Positions 1 through 7,654 of a DNA stretch of 64,000 nt are shown in pieces (position 1 is the stretch's first letter; each line of letters starts with the position of its first letter). The translations under genes and the position numbers were made by a program. The notes beneath the pieces were generated by a model. It was not told the DNA's origin, searched no databases, and saw only the letters and a program-made list of their open reading frames with translations. The DNA comes from Pseudomonas cuatrocienegasensis (GTDB lineage Bacteria > Pseudomonadota > Gammaproteobacteria > Pseudomonadales > Pseudomonadaceae): contig NZ_FOFP01000018.1 of assembly GCF_900110925.1 (NCBI RefSeq), forward strand, positions 4,894 through 68,893, given 5' to 3'.

Positions 1-18
1 GCTAAACCCGCTTTAAAA

Positions 19-89
19 GTAGCCTGGGTCGAGCCATGCGACACCCGGGGCACCCTCTCCCGGGTATCGCTGCGCTCAACCCAGGCTAC
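19..89. repeat. Inverted-repeat element, REP-like
   Basis: Perfect 11-bp arms GTAGCCTGGGT (19-29) and ACCCAGGCTAC (79-89) enclose an inner CCCGGG pair, so the transcript of either strand would fold into a long hairpin. It lies just downstream of the minus-strand operon that ends at 145 and may act as a terminator or a REP element. A partial similar stretch, tagcctgg, occurs at 29101. Confidence 0.6.
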
Positions 90-144
90 CGGCTGCATGC
101 CCACGCGGACGGTTCGATGCGGGAACGACCATCCAGGGCGAGCC

Positions 145-705
145 TTATTGCTTGGCCCTGGCCTGGCCGATCAGTGCGCCGCTGATCACGCTCTGGGGCT
201 GCGCTTCGGTTACGTTGTACTCCTCGGCAGCGCGCGCGCTGTCGTCGCGCTCCTTGATCAACAGCCACTGCGCCTTACTGCCGGGCAGGCGGGTGCGCAC
301 CAAGGCCCAGGCGCCGGTAAGCTTCTCGCCGACCAAACGGAACCTGAGCCTGCCGGCCGCATAGGCCGCTGCGGGGGCTTCGAGGGGGTGCCAGACGCCG
401 TGGTCCCAGACGATCACCTCGCCCGCGCCGTAGCTGCCTTCGGCAATGCGCCCCTCGAAGTTGGCGTAATCCAGGGCGTGATCTGCCACCTGCACGGCCA
501 GGCGTTTGTCACGCGGGTCTAGGCTCGGGCCTTTGGGCACCGCCCAGCTCTTCAGGGTGCCGTTGAGCTCCAGGCGAAAATCGTAATGCAGGTGCCGGGC
601 ATCATGCTTTTGCACCACAAAACGCAGTGCCGCGGCTGTGCCCGGATCGGCACGGGGTGGCTCGGCATCTTGCTTGCGGGCGTGTTCGCTCTTGGCGCTG
701 ACCAT
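145..705 (-). CDS. Stand-alone LigD-type DNA 3'-phosphoesterase domain protein
   Basis: A 186-residue protein that matches the 3'-phosphoesterase (PE) module of bacterial DNA ligase D, which trims 3'-phosphate and ribonucleotide ends during non-homologous end joining. The PE signature HDARHLHYDFRLEL is at about residues 33-46, followed by WAVPKGPS and the EGxYGxGxVxVWD block. A basic N-terminal tail of about 25 residues precedes the domain. No polymerase or ligase domain and no Ku gene is visible here, so it is a single-domain form. The ATG is preceded by AGGAC. It lies 53 bp downstream of the glycosyltransferase gene and may be cotranscribed with that operon. The domain call is firm; the biological partner is unknown. 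Confidence 0.85.
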   Translation of the reverse strand: MVSAKSEHARKQDAEPPRADPGTAAALRFVVQKHDARHLHYDFRLELNGTLKSWAVPKGPSLDPRDKRLAVQVADHALDYANFEGRIAEGSYGAGEVIVWDHGVWHPLEAPAAAYAAGRLRFRLVGEKLTGAWALVRTRLPGSKAQWLLIKERDDSARAAEEYNVTEAQPQSVISGALIGQARAKQ

Positions 706-758
706 GGTCGATGTCCTGCTTGGCGTGGGTACAGTTTGGCGGCCGCTGCCTGTGGCTT

Positions 759-1454
759 TCAGGCCTCCTTCAATAGCCTGCTACGCTCGCCATCCGGCGT
801 CAGTTGGGCTGCGAGGTGGGCGAGATGCTCGCCAAAGCCTGAGCGGGCGCGGGTGTTCTTTCTGGCGCTGGTCACCACCCGGTTCTCGCCGGTCCAGACG
901 ATATGTGCGCCGGTGCCTTCCAGCGCCTGGACCAGGCCAACGTCTTCGTGCGCCGCAAGCGGGGGAAAGCCGCCGACCCGTTGATAGGCCGCCGCGCAGA
1001 CACCCAGGTTGGCGCCATGGATATGCCGGTGACCATCCTCACTGCAGTACCGCTGTTGATAGGCGGCCTGCACTGCGTGGCTGTAGCCCTCCCAGTCCTC
1101 CACGTGCACGGTGCCGCACACCACCTCGGCGCCATGGCGAAGCTGCTGGTAGAGCCAGTCCGGCGCGACGTAACTGTCGGCGTCGGTGCAGGCCAGCCAA
1201 CGAGCCCCGCGCGCAATGGCATGGGCTGCGCCGATACGGCGCGCCTGGCCAACGTTACAGACGTCTACCATCAGGGTGGCCACGCCGAGCGACGCCGCGA
1301 TCTGTGGCGATTGGTCGGTGCAGGCATCCAGCACCACCACGATCCACACCGGCTCAGCCAATAGGCCAGGATGCCGAGCGGCCCCAAGCAAGGACTGCAG
1401 GCAGCGACCCAGCAGCGCCTCCTCGTTATGGGCTGGCACCACCACAGCAATCAC
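759..1454 (-). CDS. Family 2 glycosyltransferase
   Basis: A 231-residue GT-A fold glycosyltransferase, presumably transferring a sugar from a nucleotide-sugar donor. The N-terminal strand AVVVPAHNEE and the metal-binding ACTDADSY segment (DxD) are present. The GTG start at 1454 is chosen because it overlaps the stop of the upstream methyltransferase by 4 nt (GTGA) and has AGGAGG four bases ahead; the longer reading to 1499 would need a 49-nt overlap. No membrane segment is evident. It is last in a four-gene coupled operon with PIG-L deacetylase, methyltransferase and acyl-CoA dehydrogenase, which suggests assembly of a modified small glycoconjugate. Substrate unknown. Confidence 0.85.
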   Translation of the reverse strand: MIAVVVPAHNEEALLGRCLQSLLGAARHPGLLAEPVWIVVVLDACTDQSPQIAASLGVATLMVDVCNVGQARRIGAAHAIARGARWLACTDADSYVAPDWLYQQLRHGAEVVCGTVHVEDWEGYSHAVQAAYQQRYCSEDGHRHIHGANLGVCAAAYQRVGGFPPLAAHEDVGLVQALEGTGAHIVWTGENRVVTSARKNTRARSGFGEHLAHLAAQLTPDGERSRLLKEA

Positions 1455-2050
1455 CGCGCCTCCTCGCTCAGGTTTATGGCGCAGGACTCCTTGCACCACA
1501 GTTCCAGTACAAAGTCCTGCTCACGGTGGCAGATGACCCGGCGCAGCGGTAAGTGGCGGCGCAACAGGTGATGCACCTGGCGGCCATTCTGCGGGCCGTC
1601 GTCAATCGGGTGCTGCCAGTGGCAGGCGAGCACGGCACCGTCGTCCGCCAGGCTGGCGATGCAGCGCTGGATCAGGGCGTGCAGTGCGGCTTTGTCGAGG
1701 TAGTAACCGATCTCGCTCAGCACGATCAAATCAAAGGTCCCCGCCGGCCAGTCAGTGGGCAGCGCGCCGACGTAAACCTCGGCATGGGGCGCGTCGCTCA
1801 GGCGCGCCTGGGCAAGCGCCACCGCAGTCGGGCTGACATCGCAGCCCAGCAACTGAGCGCAGCGTTGTGCCAGGGCATGGCTGAGCTCGCCGTTGGCGCA
1901 ACCGGCCTCAAAAATGCGCCGGTAGTGTTGGCGGGGCAGCGCGGCCAGGGTCAGCTCGCGCTTGCGCTTCTCGTACCAGCGGTGGCGAAAGCCCCAGGGG
2001 TCGGGCGTGTGCTGAAACTTCGTATCGAAGTGCTCGGCGGGCCGGCTCAT
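1451..2050 (-). CDS. Class I SAM-dependent methyltransferase (NodS-like)
   Basis: A 199-residue methyltransferase. The SAM-binding motif I appears as FEAGCANGELSHALA near residue 47, followed by LGCDVSPTAVALAQ and the motif IV-like DLIVLSEIGYYL. The N-terminal pattern (PDPWGFRHRWYEKRKR) resembles the NodS family of N-methyltransferases that act on chitooligosaccharides. It overlaps the PIG-L gene upstream and the glycosyltransferase downstream by 4 nt each. A deacetylase followed by an N-methyltransferase is the logic seen in Nod-factor synthesis (NodB/NodS); that parallel is inference, and the real acceptor here is unknown. Confidence 0.82.
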   Translation of the reverse strand: MSRPAEHFDTKFQHTPDPWGFRHRWYEKRKRELTLAALPRQHYRRIFEAGCANGELSHALAQRCAQLLGCDVSPTAVALAQARLSDAPHAEVYVGALPTDWPAGTFDLIVLSEIGYYLDKAALHALIQRCIASLADDGAVLACHWQHPIDDGPQNGRQVHHLLRRHLPLRRVICHREQDFVLELWCKESCAINLSEEAR

Positions 2051-2811
2051 AGAAAGAACACCTCGTAAGGCTGGGCGAAGCGCGCCAGGGTCGTTGGCGT
2101 GAGCACCGGCTCGGCTCCCGTAGAGGCGTCAGCCAGCAGTTGCGAGCGATGGGCGTGGATGGCCGCCTGTTTGCGCCCCAGTGCGTCGTTGTCCAGCAGC
2201 AGCTTTCTCGCCCTGGCCCACGGCAGGCGGTCATCCTCAGGCGCTGCCCAGTGCCAGGCCCAGACGGGCACCTCGTAGAGCTGGCAGCCCTGGTGTTGCA
2301 CTGCAGCGGCGCAGGCGCGGCCAACGGCCTCATGGTCGCAGTGGCCGTCGTGCCGCCAGGTGCTGATCACATGGGTCGCGTCCGCGATGCACTGCACGAG
2401 CGCGTCCAGCAGATAGGCCTCGTCGCGCGCGACCTGGCTGTCGTCCAGGCGCAGGCGCGTCCAGTGCACGTCCTGCGGCGAGAAGCCGAGGCGGCGCAGG
2501 GCCAGCTGGCTTTCGCGGGGGCGCTCGCGGCGCAGCAGCTGCGTCGGCCACACCGCCGAGTGCGGGTGGCTGGCCTCGCCGTCGGTGACCGCCACCATGC
2601 TCACCCTGACGTCCTGCCAGGCAATTTGCGCGAGCAGGCCGCCACAGGCCAGCACCTCATCATCCGGGTGTGGCGCCACCACTACCACGTGCGAGCCGGG
2701 CGGCAGCAACTCGCTGGCGGTGATCAAGGGCACCCTGGCGAGCTGCGCCGAACGTTGCCAGGCCTCGCTTGGCGTGCCCTGGCCCTGGATGGGGTTGTGC
2801 GCCTGGCTCAT
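2047..2811 (-). CDS. PIG-L family deacetylase
   Basis: A 254-residue protein of the LmbE/PIG-L zinc-dependent N-acetyl-hydrolase family, which deacetylates N-acetylglucosamine-type substrates. The zinc-binding motif APHPDDEVLACGG is at about residues 46-58 and a second histidine motif, WRHDGHCDHEAVG, follows near residue 152. No signal peptide is seen. It is the second gene of the operon, with ATGA overlaps on both sides, so its translation is coupled to the acyl-CoA dehydrogenase and methyltransferase genes. Together they suggest deacetylation followed by methylation and possibly acyl or glycosyl modification of one product. Confidence 0.88.
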   Translation of the reverse strand: MSQAHNPIQGQGTPSEAWQRSAQLARVPLITASELLPPGSHVVVVAPHPDDEVLACGGLLAQIAWQDVRVSMVAVTDGEASHPHSAVWPTQLLRRERPRESQLALRRLGFSPQDVHWTRLRLDDSQVARDEAYLLDALVQCIADATHVISTWRHDGHCDHEAVGRACAAAVQHQGCQLYEVPVWAWHWAAPEDDRLPWARARKLLLDNDALGRKQAAIHAHRSQLLADASTGAEPVLTPTTLARFAQPYEVFFL

Positions 2812-3830
2812 AGGTCCCAGCGCTCAACCGGGTGCTCCAGCGTGAGCTGGCCAAGACGCTCCAGGTCGCGCTCGGCATGGCTCTGGCGCAGGAATACCGG
2901 TAAATCGGCCATCAGCCGCGCGAAGTGTGGGTCACGACAAAAAGGCGCGGCACCCAGTGCCCTGCCAGCGTGGTGCATGACCGCCTCCATGGCCGCTTCG
3001 ACCGTTGCGCGCAGCCGCCGCGCCTCGAATTCGGCGTCCTGCCGGGGGTGCTCATCCACCCACTGCGCACAGGCGCGTAGCGCTGCCTGGGCGGTGCCGA
3101 GTGCGGCCTCGATGGCGCCTAAATGGGCCAGGCTATGGGCATCGCGCCTGGCCTGCTGGTGCACCTGGCGGGCCAGCGCCACCCCTGCGCCAAACCAGCA
3201 GGCGGCAATGCCCGCCGCGCCATGCCAGAAACCGGGGCGGTCGATATACACCGAACTGTCGCCGATGCACTGCGCCCGCGCGTCCTCAAACACCACCTCG
3301 ACGCTGTCGGCCGCCGCCATGCCCACCGCCTGCCAGCCGTCCGTGGTCACCCGGATGCCGGGCTGCTGCATCGCCAGGGTCACCAGCGCCGGCTGGTTGT
3401 GTTCGTCGCGCACCGTCATCAGCGCATGGTCGACATGGGCCGCGCCCGAGCACCAGGCCTTGCGCCCGTTCAGCCTGACCTGGTCATGGGTGCGCGCGGT
3501 AATGCCCACCTGCGCGTAGGGTGGCTCTGCCGCCCAGACGGCCCACAGCCCGGTATCCGAATGGGTATCGACCCCCAACTCATGGAGGATCGACTGGGCA
3601 TCTGCATGGGCCTCGAACAGCTTCACCAGCGCCAGATCCGCCGCCGCGACCTGGGCCAACAACTGCCAGCGCAACAAGGTGGCGCCTTGCCCCGGGTGTG
3701 GCAGGTCCGTCAAACCGGCCGCATGCAATATCTGCATCTGCCGTGGCACCTCCAGCCCAGGCTGGTCGGTGCCGCGCCGGCTGAAGTCACGCAGCATGGT
3801 TTCCAGTCCAATCAAATGTGCGCTGGCCAT
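2808..3830 (-). CDS. Acyl-CoA dehydrogenase family protein
   Basis: A 340-residue protein with acyl-CoA dehydrogenase architecture: a helical N-terminal region, a central beta domain (NGRKAWCSGA near residue 122 is the usual NGxKxWxSGA stretch) and a C-terminal helical bundle. It is about 40 residues shorter than typical members, and the catalytic Glu could not be placed with confidence, so it may be a divergent FAD flavoprotein rather than a fatty-acid degradation enzyme. It is the first gene of the four-gene coupled operon, and its role there is unknown. The ATG at 3830 is the only good start seen; the upstream 193 bp up to the HEPN-like gene hold no other gene. Confidence 0.75.
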   Translation of the reverse strand: MASAHLIGLETMLRDFSRRGTDQPGLEVPRQMQILHAAGLTDLPHPGQGATLLRWQLLAQVAAADLALVKLFEAHADAQSILHELGVDTHSDTGLWAVWAAEPPYAQVGITARTHDQVRLNGRKAWCSGAAHVDHALMTVRDEHNQPALVTLAMQQPGIRVTTDGWQAVGMAAADSVEVVFEDARAQCIGDSSVYIDRPGFWHGAAGIAACWFGAGVALARQVHQQARRDAHSLAHLGAIEAALGTAQAALRACAQWVDEHPRQDAEFEARRLRATVEAAMEAVMHHAGRALGAAPFCRDPHFARLMADLPVFLRQSHAERDLERLGQLTLEHPVERWDL

Positions 3831-3978
3831 CGGGGTGTCTCTTGCCGTGTGTGGTCTCCTAATTCATGACCCGGCTGCGGGCTGTGGGGTTCAGGGAGAA
3901 AGTTGTGGGGGCTGGCTGCGGCAGGGTCGCTGCAACGGGCGGCGCCCCCTTGAGTGATTTACCAAGCGAATAAACATC

Positions 3979-4004
3979 GGTGGGCAAGCTTCGCGTTGCC
4001 CACC
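3979..4004. repeat. Inverted repeat between operons
   Basis: GGTGGGCAA (3979-3987) and TTGCCCACC (3996-4004) form a perfect 9-bp hairpin with an 8-base loop, a common intergenic repeat type in Pseudomonas. It lies in the 3831-4023 gap, close to the end of the HEPN-like gene, and may serve as its terminator. I see no gene in the rest of this gap. Confidence 0.55.
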
Positions 4005-4023
4005 CTACAAGTGCCCGCCGTGG

Positions 4024-4455
4024 CTATCCGCGACCCGCCGCCAGAGCCTGTTGCACGCGTGGCAGCAGGGCATCGGTTGCAGTCAGCAATTCCGCCAGCA
4101 AGGTCTCGTCCACATCCATATAGCCCTCGTACTCAGCCAGATTGCGGCGCTCGTGGCAGAGCGCAAACAGGCGTACCTGGGGTTTGCTTAGCTCAAGGGT
4201 GTGCACCAGGCACTGAAACACCAAATAGCGGCGGTCTGATCGATAGCCCCGCAGACGCATGGCCGTCAATGCCAAGGCGTGAGCGGCGTTGTAGGCCAGG
4301 TCGAAGCGGCTGGCGAAGGACAGGGCGGGGGAGTGAGCGTCCTTCAAGCGATCTGCAGCTGATCTCAGTAGCCCCTCACATTCCTTTTGATCGGGCGGCT
4401 CAGCTTTCAGGCCGCCGCTGCGCACCAGGTTCTGCAGATTGTCGTTACCGTCCAT
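4024..4455 (-). CDS. HEPN-like protein, partner of nucleotidyltransferase
   Basis: A 143-residue all-helical protein that resembles HEPN-fold proteins paired with minimal nucleotidyltransferases (SAV_6107-like type). The core DLAYNAAHALALTAMR and the late motif RRNLAEYEGY (about residues 105-114) fit the family. In HepT-type toxins the RNase site is RxxxxH; here the corresponding stretch is RNLAEY with no His, so RNase activity is doubtful. It overlaps the nucleotidyltransferase gene by 11 nt and has its own GAGG ribosome site. Likely a toxin-antitoxin-like or regulatory pair expressed from the operator at 5057-5102. Fold call moderate, function inferred. Confidence 0.6.
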   Translation of the reverse strand: MDGNDNLQNLVRSGGLKAEPPDQKECEGLLRSAADRLKDAHSPALSFASRFDLAYNAAHALALTAMRLRGYRSDRRYLVFQCLVHTLELSKPQVRLFALCHERRNLAEYEGYMDVDETLLAELLTATDALLPRVQQALAAGRG

Positions 4456-5047
4456 GGTTTACCTCTTCCGGGTTGTGGCCAATCAAGTCGATTTTGTCCT
4501 GCTGCTCTACCCGTACCACAAAGCTGTTGCCGGCAGCTTTCTTCGCTTGCCAGTCGGTCAGCGTGTAGAGCGTCGGGTTAATGGTGCGGCCAAGCTGCTC
4601 CTCGACAGGGAGTAGGCGCTCCATTAGGTCACTGTAGCTGAGGTTTTCGCCAATCAGCATCAGGTCGATATCACTGCCTGCGTGCTCGCTGCCTTTGGCA
4701 ATGGAGCCGTAAACGAACGCCCACACCACCTGTTCAGCCAGTGGCGCTAGCGCCATACGTAGCTGCTGCGCAATACCGAAGGTTTTGCGCACGATGCTTA
4801 GCAGCTCTGTATAAATGGGGCATTGCGGGTTGGCCTGGTAGTGCGTCTGGTTGCCCTGGCGGCTCATGGTCAGGATGCCCGCGTTGTGTAGACGCTCAAG
4901 CTCGCGCATCAGGCTGCCCTTACCAACCTGCGCCCAGCGGGCGATCTCATTGGCATAAAAACTCTGATCGGGCTTGCCATAGAGCAAGCCCAGCACCTTT
5001 TGCTGGGTGGCAGAGAAAAGAGCATCACTGAGCGGGATGGTTGGCAT
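4445..5047 (-). CDS. Winged-helix regulator fused to minimal nucleotidyltransferase (MNT)
   Basis: A 200-residue two-domain protein. Residues 1-75 form a winged helix (FYANEIARWAQVGKGSLMRE as recognition region, then a wing NQTHYQAN). Residues 105-190 are a DNA polymerase beta-type nucleotidyltransferase with FVYGSIAKGSEHAGSDIDLM, i.e. GS-x(10)-DxD. The ATG at 5047 is chosen because the family-like sequence begins there; longer readings would run through the palindrome at 5057-5102. With the HEPN-like gene it forms a two-gene operon. In the HepT/MntA pair the MNT modifies the HEPN toxin; here the DNA-binding domain points to autoregulation at the palindrome directly upstream. Confidence 0.8.
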   Translation of the reverse strand: MPTIPLSDALFSATQQKVLGLLYGKPDQSFYANEIARWAQVGKGSLMRELERLHNAGILTMSRQGNQTHYQANPQCPIYTELLSIVRKTFGIAQQLRMALAPLAEQVVWAFVYGSIAKGSEHAGSDIDLMLIGENLSYSDLMERLLPVEEQLGRTINPTLYTLTDWQAKKAAGNSFVVRVEQQDKIDLIGHNPEEVNHGR

Positions 5048-5056
5048 GGCTGTTTC

Positions 5057-5102
5057 GATAAGTCCCAAAAAGGGAACGATAGGTCCCTTTTTGGGACTTA
5101 TC
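5057..5102. promoter_or_regulatory. Perfect 19-bp inverted repeat, probable operator of the HTH-MNT/HEPN operon
   Basis: Arms 5057-5075 and 5084-5102 are exact reverse complements with an 8-bp spacer. Each arm also contains its own palindrome TCCC-N5-GGGA (A5 on one side, T5 on the other), so there are two dyad sites about 21 bp apart. It ends 9 bp before the HTH-MNT start codon, so bound protein would block transcription or initiation. Confidence 0.7.
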
Positions 5103-5183
5103 AAGTCGATGTCAGTAACGCAGGGCTGATTTGCAGAGTGGGCAGAATGGGACCAGGAAACAATTCGTCCATATAAAGGGCGT

Positions 5184-5711
5184 TTAGCGCGCAGCCCCCG
5201 CCCGGAAACGTCCCCGCCACCAGCGCGCCCACCACGAGCGGGGCTTGCGCGGCGTTGCGTGGGCCTGCCCATAAAAGCGCGGCAACTCGCCCAGGGCGAT
5301 CCACAGTTCACCCTGCCACTCCAGCAAATTGACCTGCTGGTTGTCCCAGGCCATCAGGCAGCGCGACGGCCCATGAGCGGCGCCAGCCTCGCTGTCGCGC
5401 AGCGCCGGCAAGGCTACATGGCTAAGCCAGCGGCGCAGGTGACGGTTCTCCGGGTGCGAGAAGCGCCATAACGCGCGGTACATCCCTGACTCACTGAGCA
5501 CTTCCACTGCCTCCACCTGCCCGCTCGCCAGTTGGAAGTACACCATCCGCACCTGATCGGCATCCATCAACCGACAGATCCGCTCCGGGTGGCGATGACC
5601 CAACAAGCGCGCAAACTCACGGGCACAGACCCACGGCTGACGGTCGATCAGCACCCCACGCAACGGGCGGCGATGGCGCATCAGTACGATGGGGGTAAAG
5701 GCGTCTTCCAT
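5184..5711 (-). CDS. Bro-N domain protein (phage antirepressor-like)
   Basis: A 175-residue protein with an N-terminal Bro-N domain (about residues 10-110: RQPWVCAREFARLLGHRH and ESGMYRALWRFSHPENRHLRRWLSHVALPALR), a DNA-binding module common in phage antirepressors. The C-terminal 60 residues are Trp/Arg-rich and not recognised. The ATG has GGAGG five bases ahead. It is divergent from the XRE gene at 5797 with an 85-bp shared region that contains the palindrome 5738-5754. Likely a phage-derived regulator; its target is unknown. Confidence 0.78.
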   Translation of the reverse strand: MEDAFTPIVLMRHRRPLRGVLIDRQPWVCAREFARLLGHRHPERICRLMDADQVRMVYFQLASGQVEAVEVLSESGMYRALWRFSHPENRHLRRWLSHVALPALRDSEAGAAHGPSRCLMAWDNQQVNLLEWQGELWIALGELPRFYGQAHATPRKPRSWWARWWRGRFRAGAAR

Positions 5712-5737
5712 AAGGCCTCCAGCGGCATAGTCTGCAA

Positions 5738-5754
5738 TATCTGAAAATCAGATA
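5738..5754. promoter_or_regulatory. 17-bp palindrome between divergent bro-N and xre genes
   Basis: TATCTGAAAATCAGATA is a perfect 7-3-7 palindrome placed 27 bp from the Bro-N start and 43 bp from the XRE start. It is well positioned to be an operator of the XRE protein controlling both directions. Confidence 0.6.
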
Positions 5755-5796
5755 ACTGAAGAGTAGATATACCGTACCTGTCCTGTCAACGGACGG

Positions 5797-6081
5797 ATGA
5801 CCCCTGTGGAAAAGTCGGTTTATCGAGACGAAAACCTTATTTTTTTGAAGTTGCTCAAACAGTGCCGTGTCGAGTCAGGGCTGACCCAGGACGACTTCGC
5901 CAAAGCACTTGCCCGCCCGCAATCGTTTGTCAGCGATGTAGAACGCGGGCTGCGCCGGCTGGACCTGATACAGCTACGGGATATATGTCAGGTGCTGGGT
6001 GTTAGCTTGAGCAGCTTTGTGCAGCGTTTTGAGGATGAGCTGGCGGGAAACGTTGGTGGGGATAACGCGCAGGCGGATTAA
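5797..6081 (+). CDS. XRE-family helix-turn-helix regulator
   Basis: A 94-residue Cro/C1-type DNA-binding protein. The HTH spans about residues 17-70: ESGLTQDDFAKALARPQSFV as helix-turn-helix, followed by ERGLRRLDLIQLRDICQVLG. There is no additional sensor domain. It probably binds the palindrome 5738-5754 and regulates itself and the Bro-N gene. No toxin partner directly follows it, so it is more likely a phage or island regulator than an antitoxin. Confidence 0.85.
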   Translation: MTPVEKSVYRDENLIFLKLLKQCRVESGLTQDDFAKALARPQSFVSDVERGLRRLDLIQLRDICQVLGVSLSSFVQRFEDELAGNVGGDNAQAD

Positions 6082-6133
6082 GTGATGGGGCAGGGTAGAG
6101 TGGTGCAGCCGGAGCAGTGTACAACTACAGAGG

Positions 6134-6149
6134 AAAATAAATTTATTTT
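6134..6149. repeat. AT-only palindrome in the gap before the four-gene operon
   Basis: AAAATAAATTTATTTT is a perfect 16-bp palindrome, flanked by GTACAAC (6119-6125) and GTTGTAC (6156-6162). It lies between convergent genes (XRE on plus, the four-gene operon on minus) and may be a bidirectional terminator or an island-junction feature. The remainder of 6082-6313 shows no gene and is noticeably AT-rich. Confidence 0.5.
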
Positions 6150-6313
6150 TCAAACGTTGTACTTGTTATATGAACTCAGGGGATGCAAATAGGGATACAC
6201 GATTTGCAGGCTACGTTGACTCCTCGAACATTCTCAAATCTGTCCGAGGGGTCTAGGGGAAATCATACGTTCTTACCAGTTACTTGATTATCACACCACG
6301 CTTACAACAGTTG

Positions 6314-7654
6314 TTACACTTCGGATAGAACCTTTCTCCATCTTACTAGGTGAGATAGGTATTCGATCCCAGTTATAGGTTGTAGCTTCTCTATTGACGA
6401 ATTAAGGTCGGCAAGTAAGTCCATTTTGCTAAAAGTGTTCGCTTTTTTGTGTTCAGTGTCTTTGGTATTTAAGTAATGCCTGAGGCAATTAATTTTTTCA
6501 TCCTTGGTGGGGAATTGTAAGTTAACAAAGCTTTTCCCACGTCGGATCGTTTTAATAGAGCCTTCTCCTCCGAATTTGATAAAGTTGGTTATGTCTCCTG
6601 AAATGACTTTTGTGCACAGCTGACAGCTGCATACATTGGCGTGGAATTGAACTGAGTCAGATAACCAGCCAGCTTTGTTGAACCACTGTACGCAGTCGCG
6701 ATATTTCTCTCTGCTGTGCATGTCAGGAACATAGTATTTAGATGTTGGAATCCCCCCGCCTACAGGAACTACCGCACGAGACTCGCCATACTCAGGACCG
6801 TGACAAACCCCCGACAATGCAGATCCAAAAGCTGGTGCACCATTAAGAATTGAAAAATATCCACCATGAAGGTTTATGACCTCGCGCTCACTGTTACCTC
6901 GTAGCTTAATATATAGCTTTCTACATGCATGTAGCTCAGATATTGAGGCCGTCTTTTCATTGAATTCGTCTACCCAGACTATAAATCCGTCGGGGTTGGC
7001 CTCTATCATTTTGTCTGCGAGCGTAAATAGCTCGTCAGTGAATAGTAGTCCTTTGTTGATCACTAAGTTTGAAAAGATCTTGGGTTTTAGTGAATTTTCA
7101 TTTGCATAATTCTTTGCGTGGTGGAGCAGCTCTAGCGTAAGTGGGATCCATTCTTCGTTGTTTACATCTGTCAGGTAGAAGTAGGGGGCAATTAATGCGT
7201 ACGGCTCACGCTGAATTTCATCGTCATCCAGATATTTAGCAACATCGCTTTTTTCCATGTATTTGTGCAGATAGCAGCGCTGAAATTCTAAGACATTCTT
7301 CGTGTAAGCAGCTAAGTCGGCTTTTTCAAAGTCGCTTGCCTGAAGTGCTCTCTGACCAAGATGGTCAATTATAGGAGACGAGAATTGCTCAGCCAGCTTG
7401 GCAATAGAAGACTTAATTTTTTTATTAGTGCCCGTTATGAATGACGGAGAGTGTTGGAACGCGTGGGTAAAAGGATCAATGATGAATTTTGTTGTCGGAG
7501 CTATTTTTTTTAACAAAAAACCTGCCATCGCTGAAGGGTTGTGTGCGGCCATATTGCCGTTGACAATTACGCCTTCATGGGTTTCTGCTGCAGGATAGAC
7601 GAATTCCTCTTGTTCAGCGAAAGTGCCGAACTGCATCCAGTTCTCTACTGGCAT
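6314..7654 (-). CDS. Unrecognised large protein with TGT-like CxCxxC motif (gene 4 of AT-rich operon)
   Basis: A 446-residue protein I cannot name with certainty. Alternating strand/helix blocks (GVIVNGN near the N-terminus, TKFIIDPFTHAF, DGFIVWVDEF, REVINLHGGYF) suggest a TIM barrel. Near residue 345 lies VCSCQLC, a CxCxxC motif, with a possible His ligand in CLRHYL about 46 residues later; that is the zinc arrangement of tRNA-guanine transglycosylase/DpdA-type enzymes. The start at 7654 has AAGGAG eight bases ahead and overlaps the nuclease-like gene by 10 nt; the longer reading uses TTG. It is the last gene of a coupled operon. Working hypothesis: a base-exchanging or nucleic-acid-binding component of a defence system. 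Confidence 0.5.
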   Translation of the reverse strand: MPVENWMQFGTFAEQEEFVYPAAETHEGVIVNGNMAAHNPSAMAGFLLKKIAPTTKFIIDPFTHAFQHSPSFITGTNKKIKSSIAKLAEQFSSPIIDHLGQRALQASDFEKADLAAYTKNVLEFQRCYLHKYMEKSDVAKYLDDDEIQREPYALIAPYFYLTDVNNEEWIPLTLELLHHAKNYANENSLKPKIFSNLVINKGLLFTDELFTLADKMIEANPDGFIVWVDEFNEKTASISELHACRKLYIKLRGNSEREVINLHGGYFSILNGAPAFGSALSGVCHGPEYGESRAVVPVGGGIPTSKYYVPDMHSREKYRDCVQWFNKAGWLSDSVQFHANVCSCQLCTKVISGDITNFIKFGGEGSIKTIRRGKSFVNLQFPTKDEKINCLRHYLNTKDTEHKKANTFSKMDLLADLNSSIEKLQPITGIEYLSHLVRWRKVLSEV

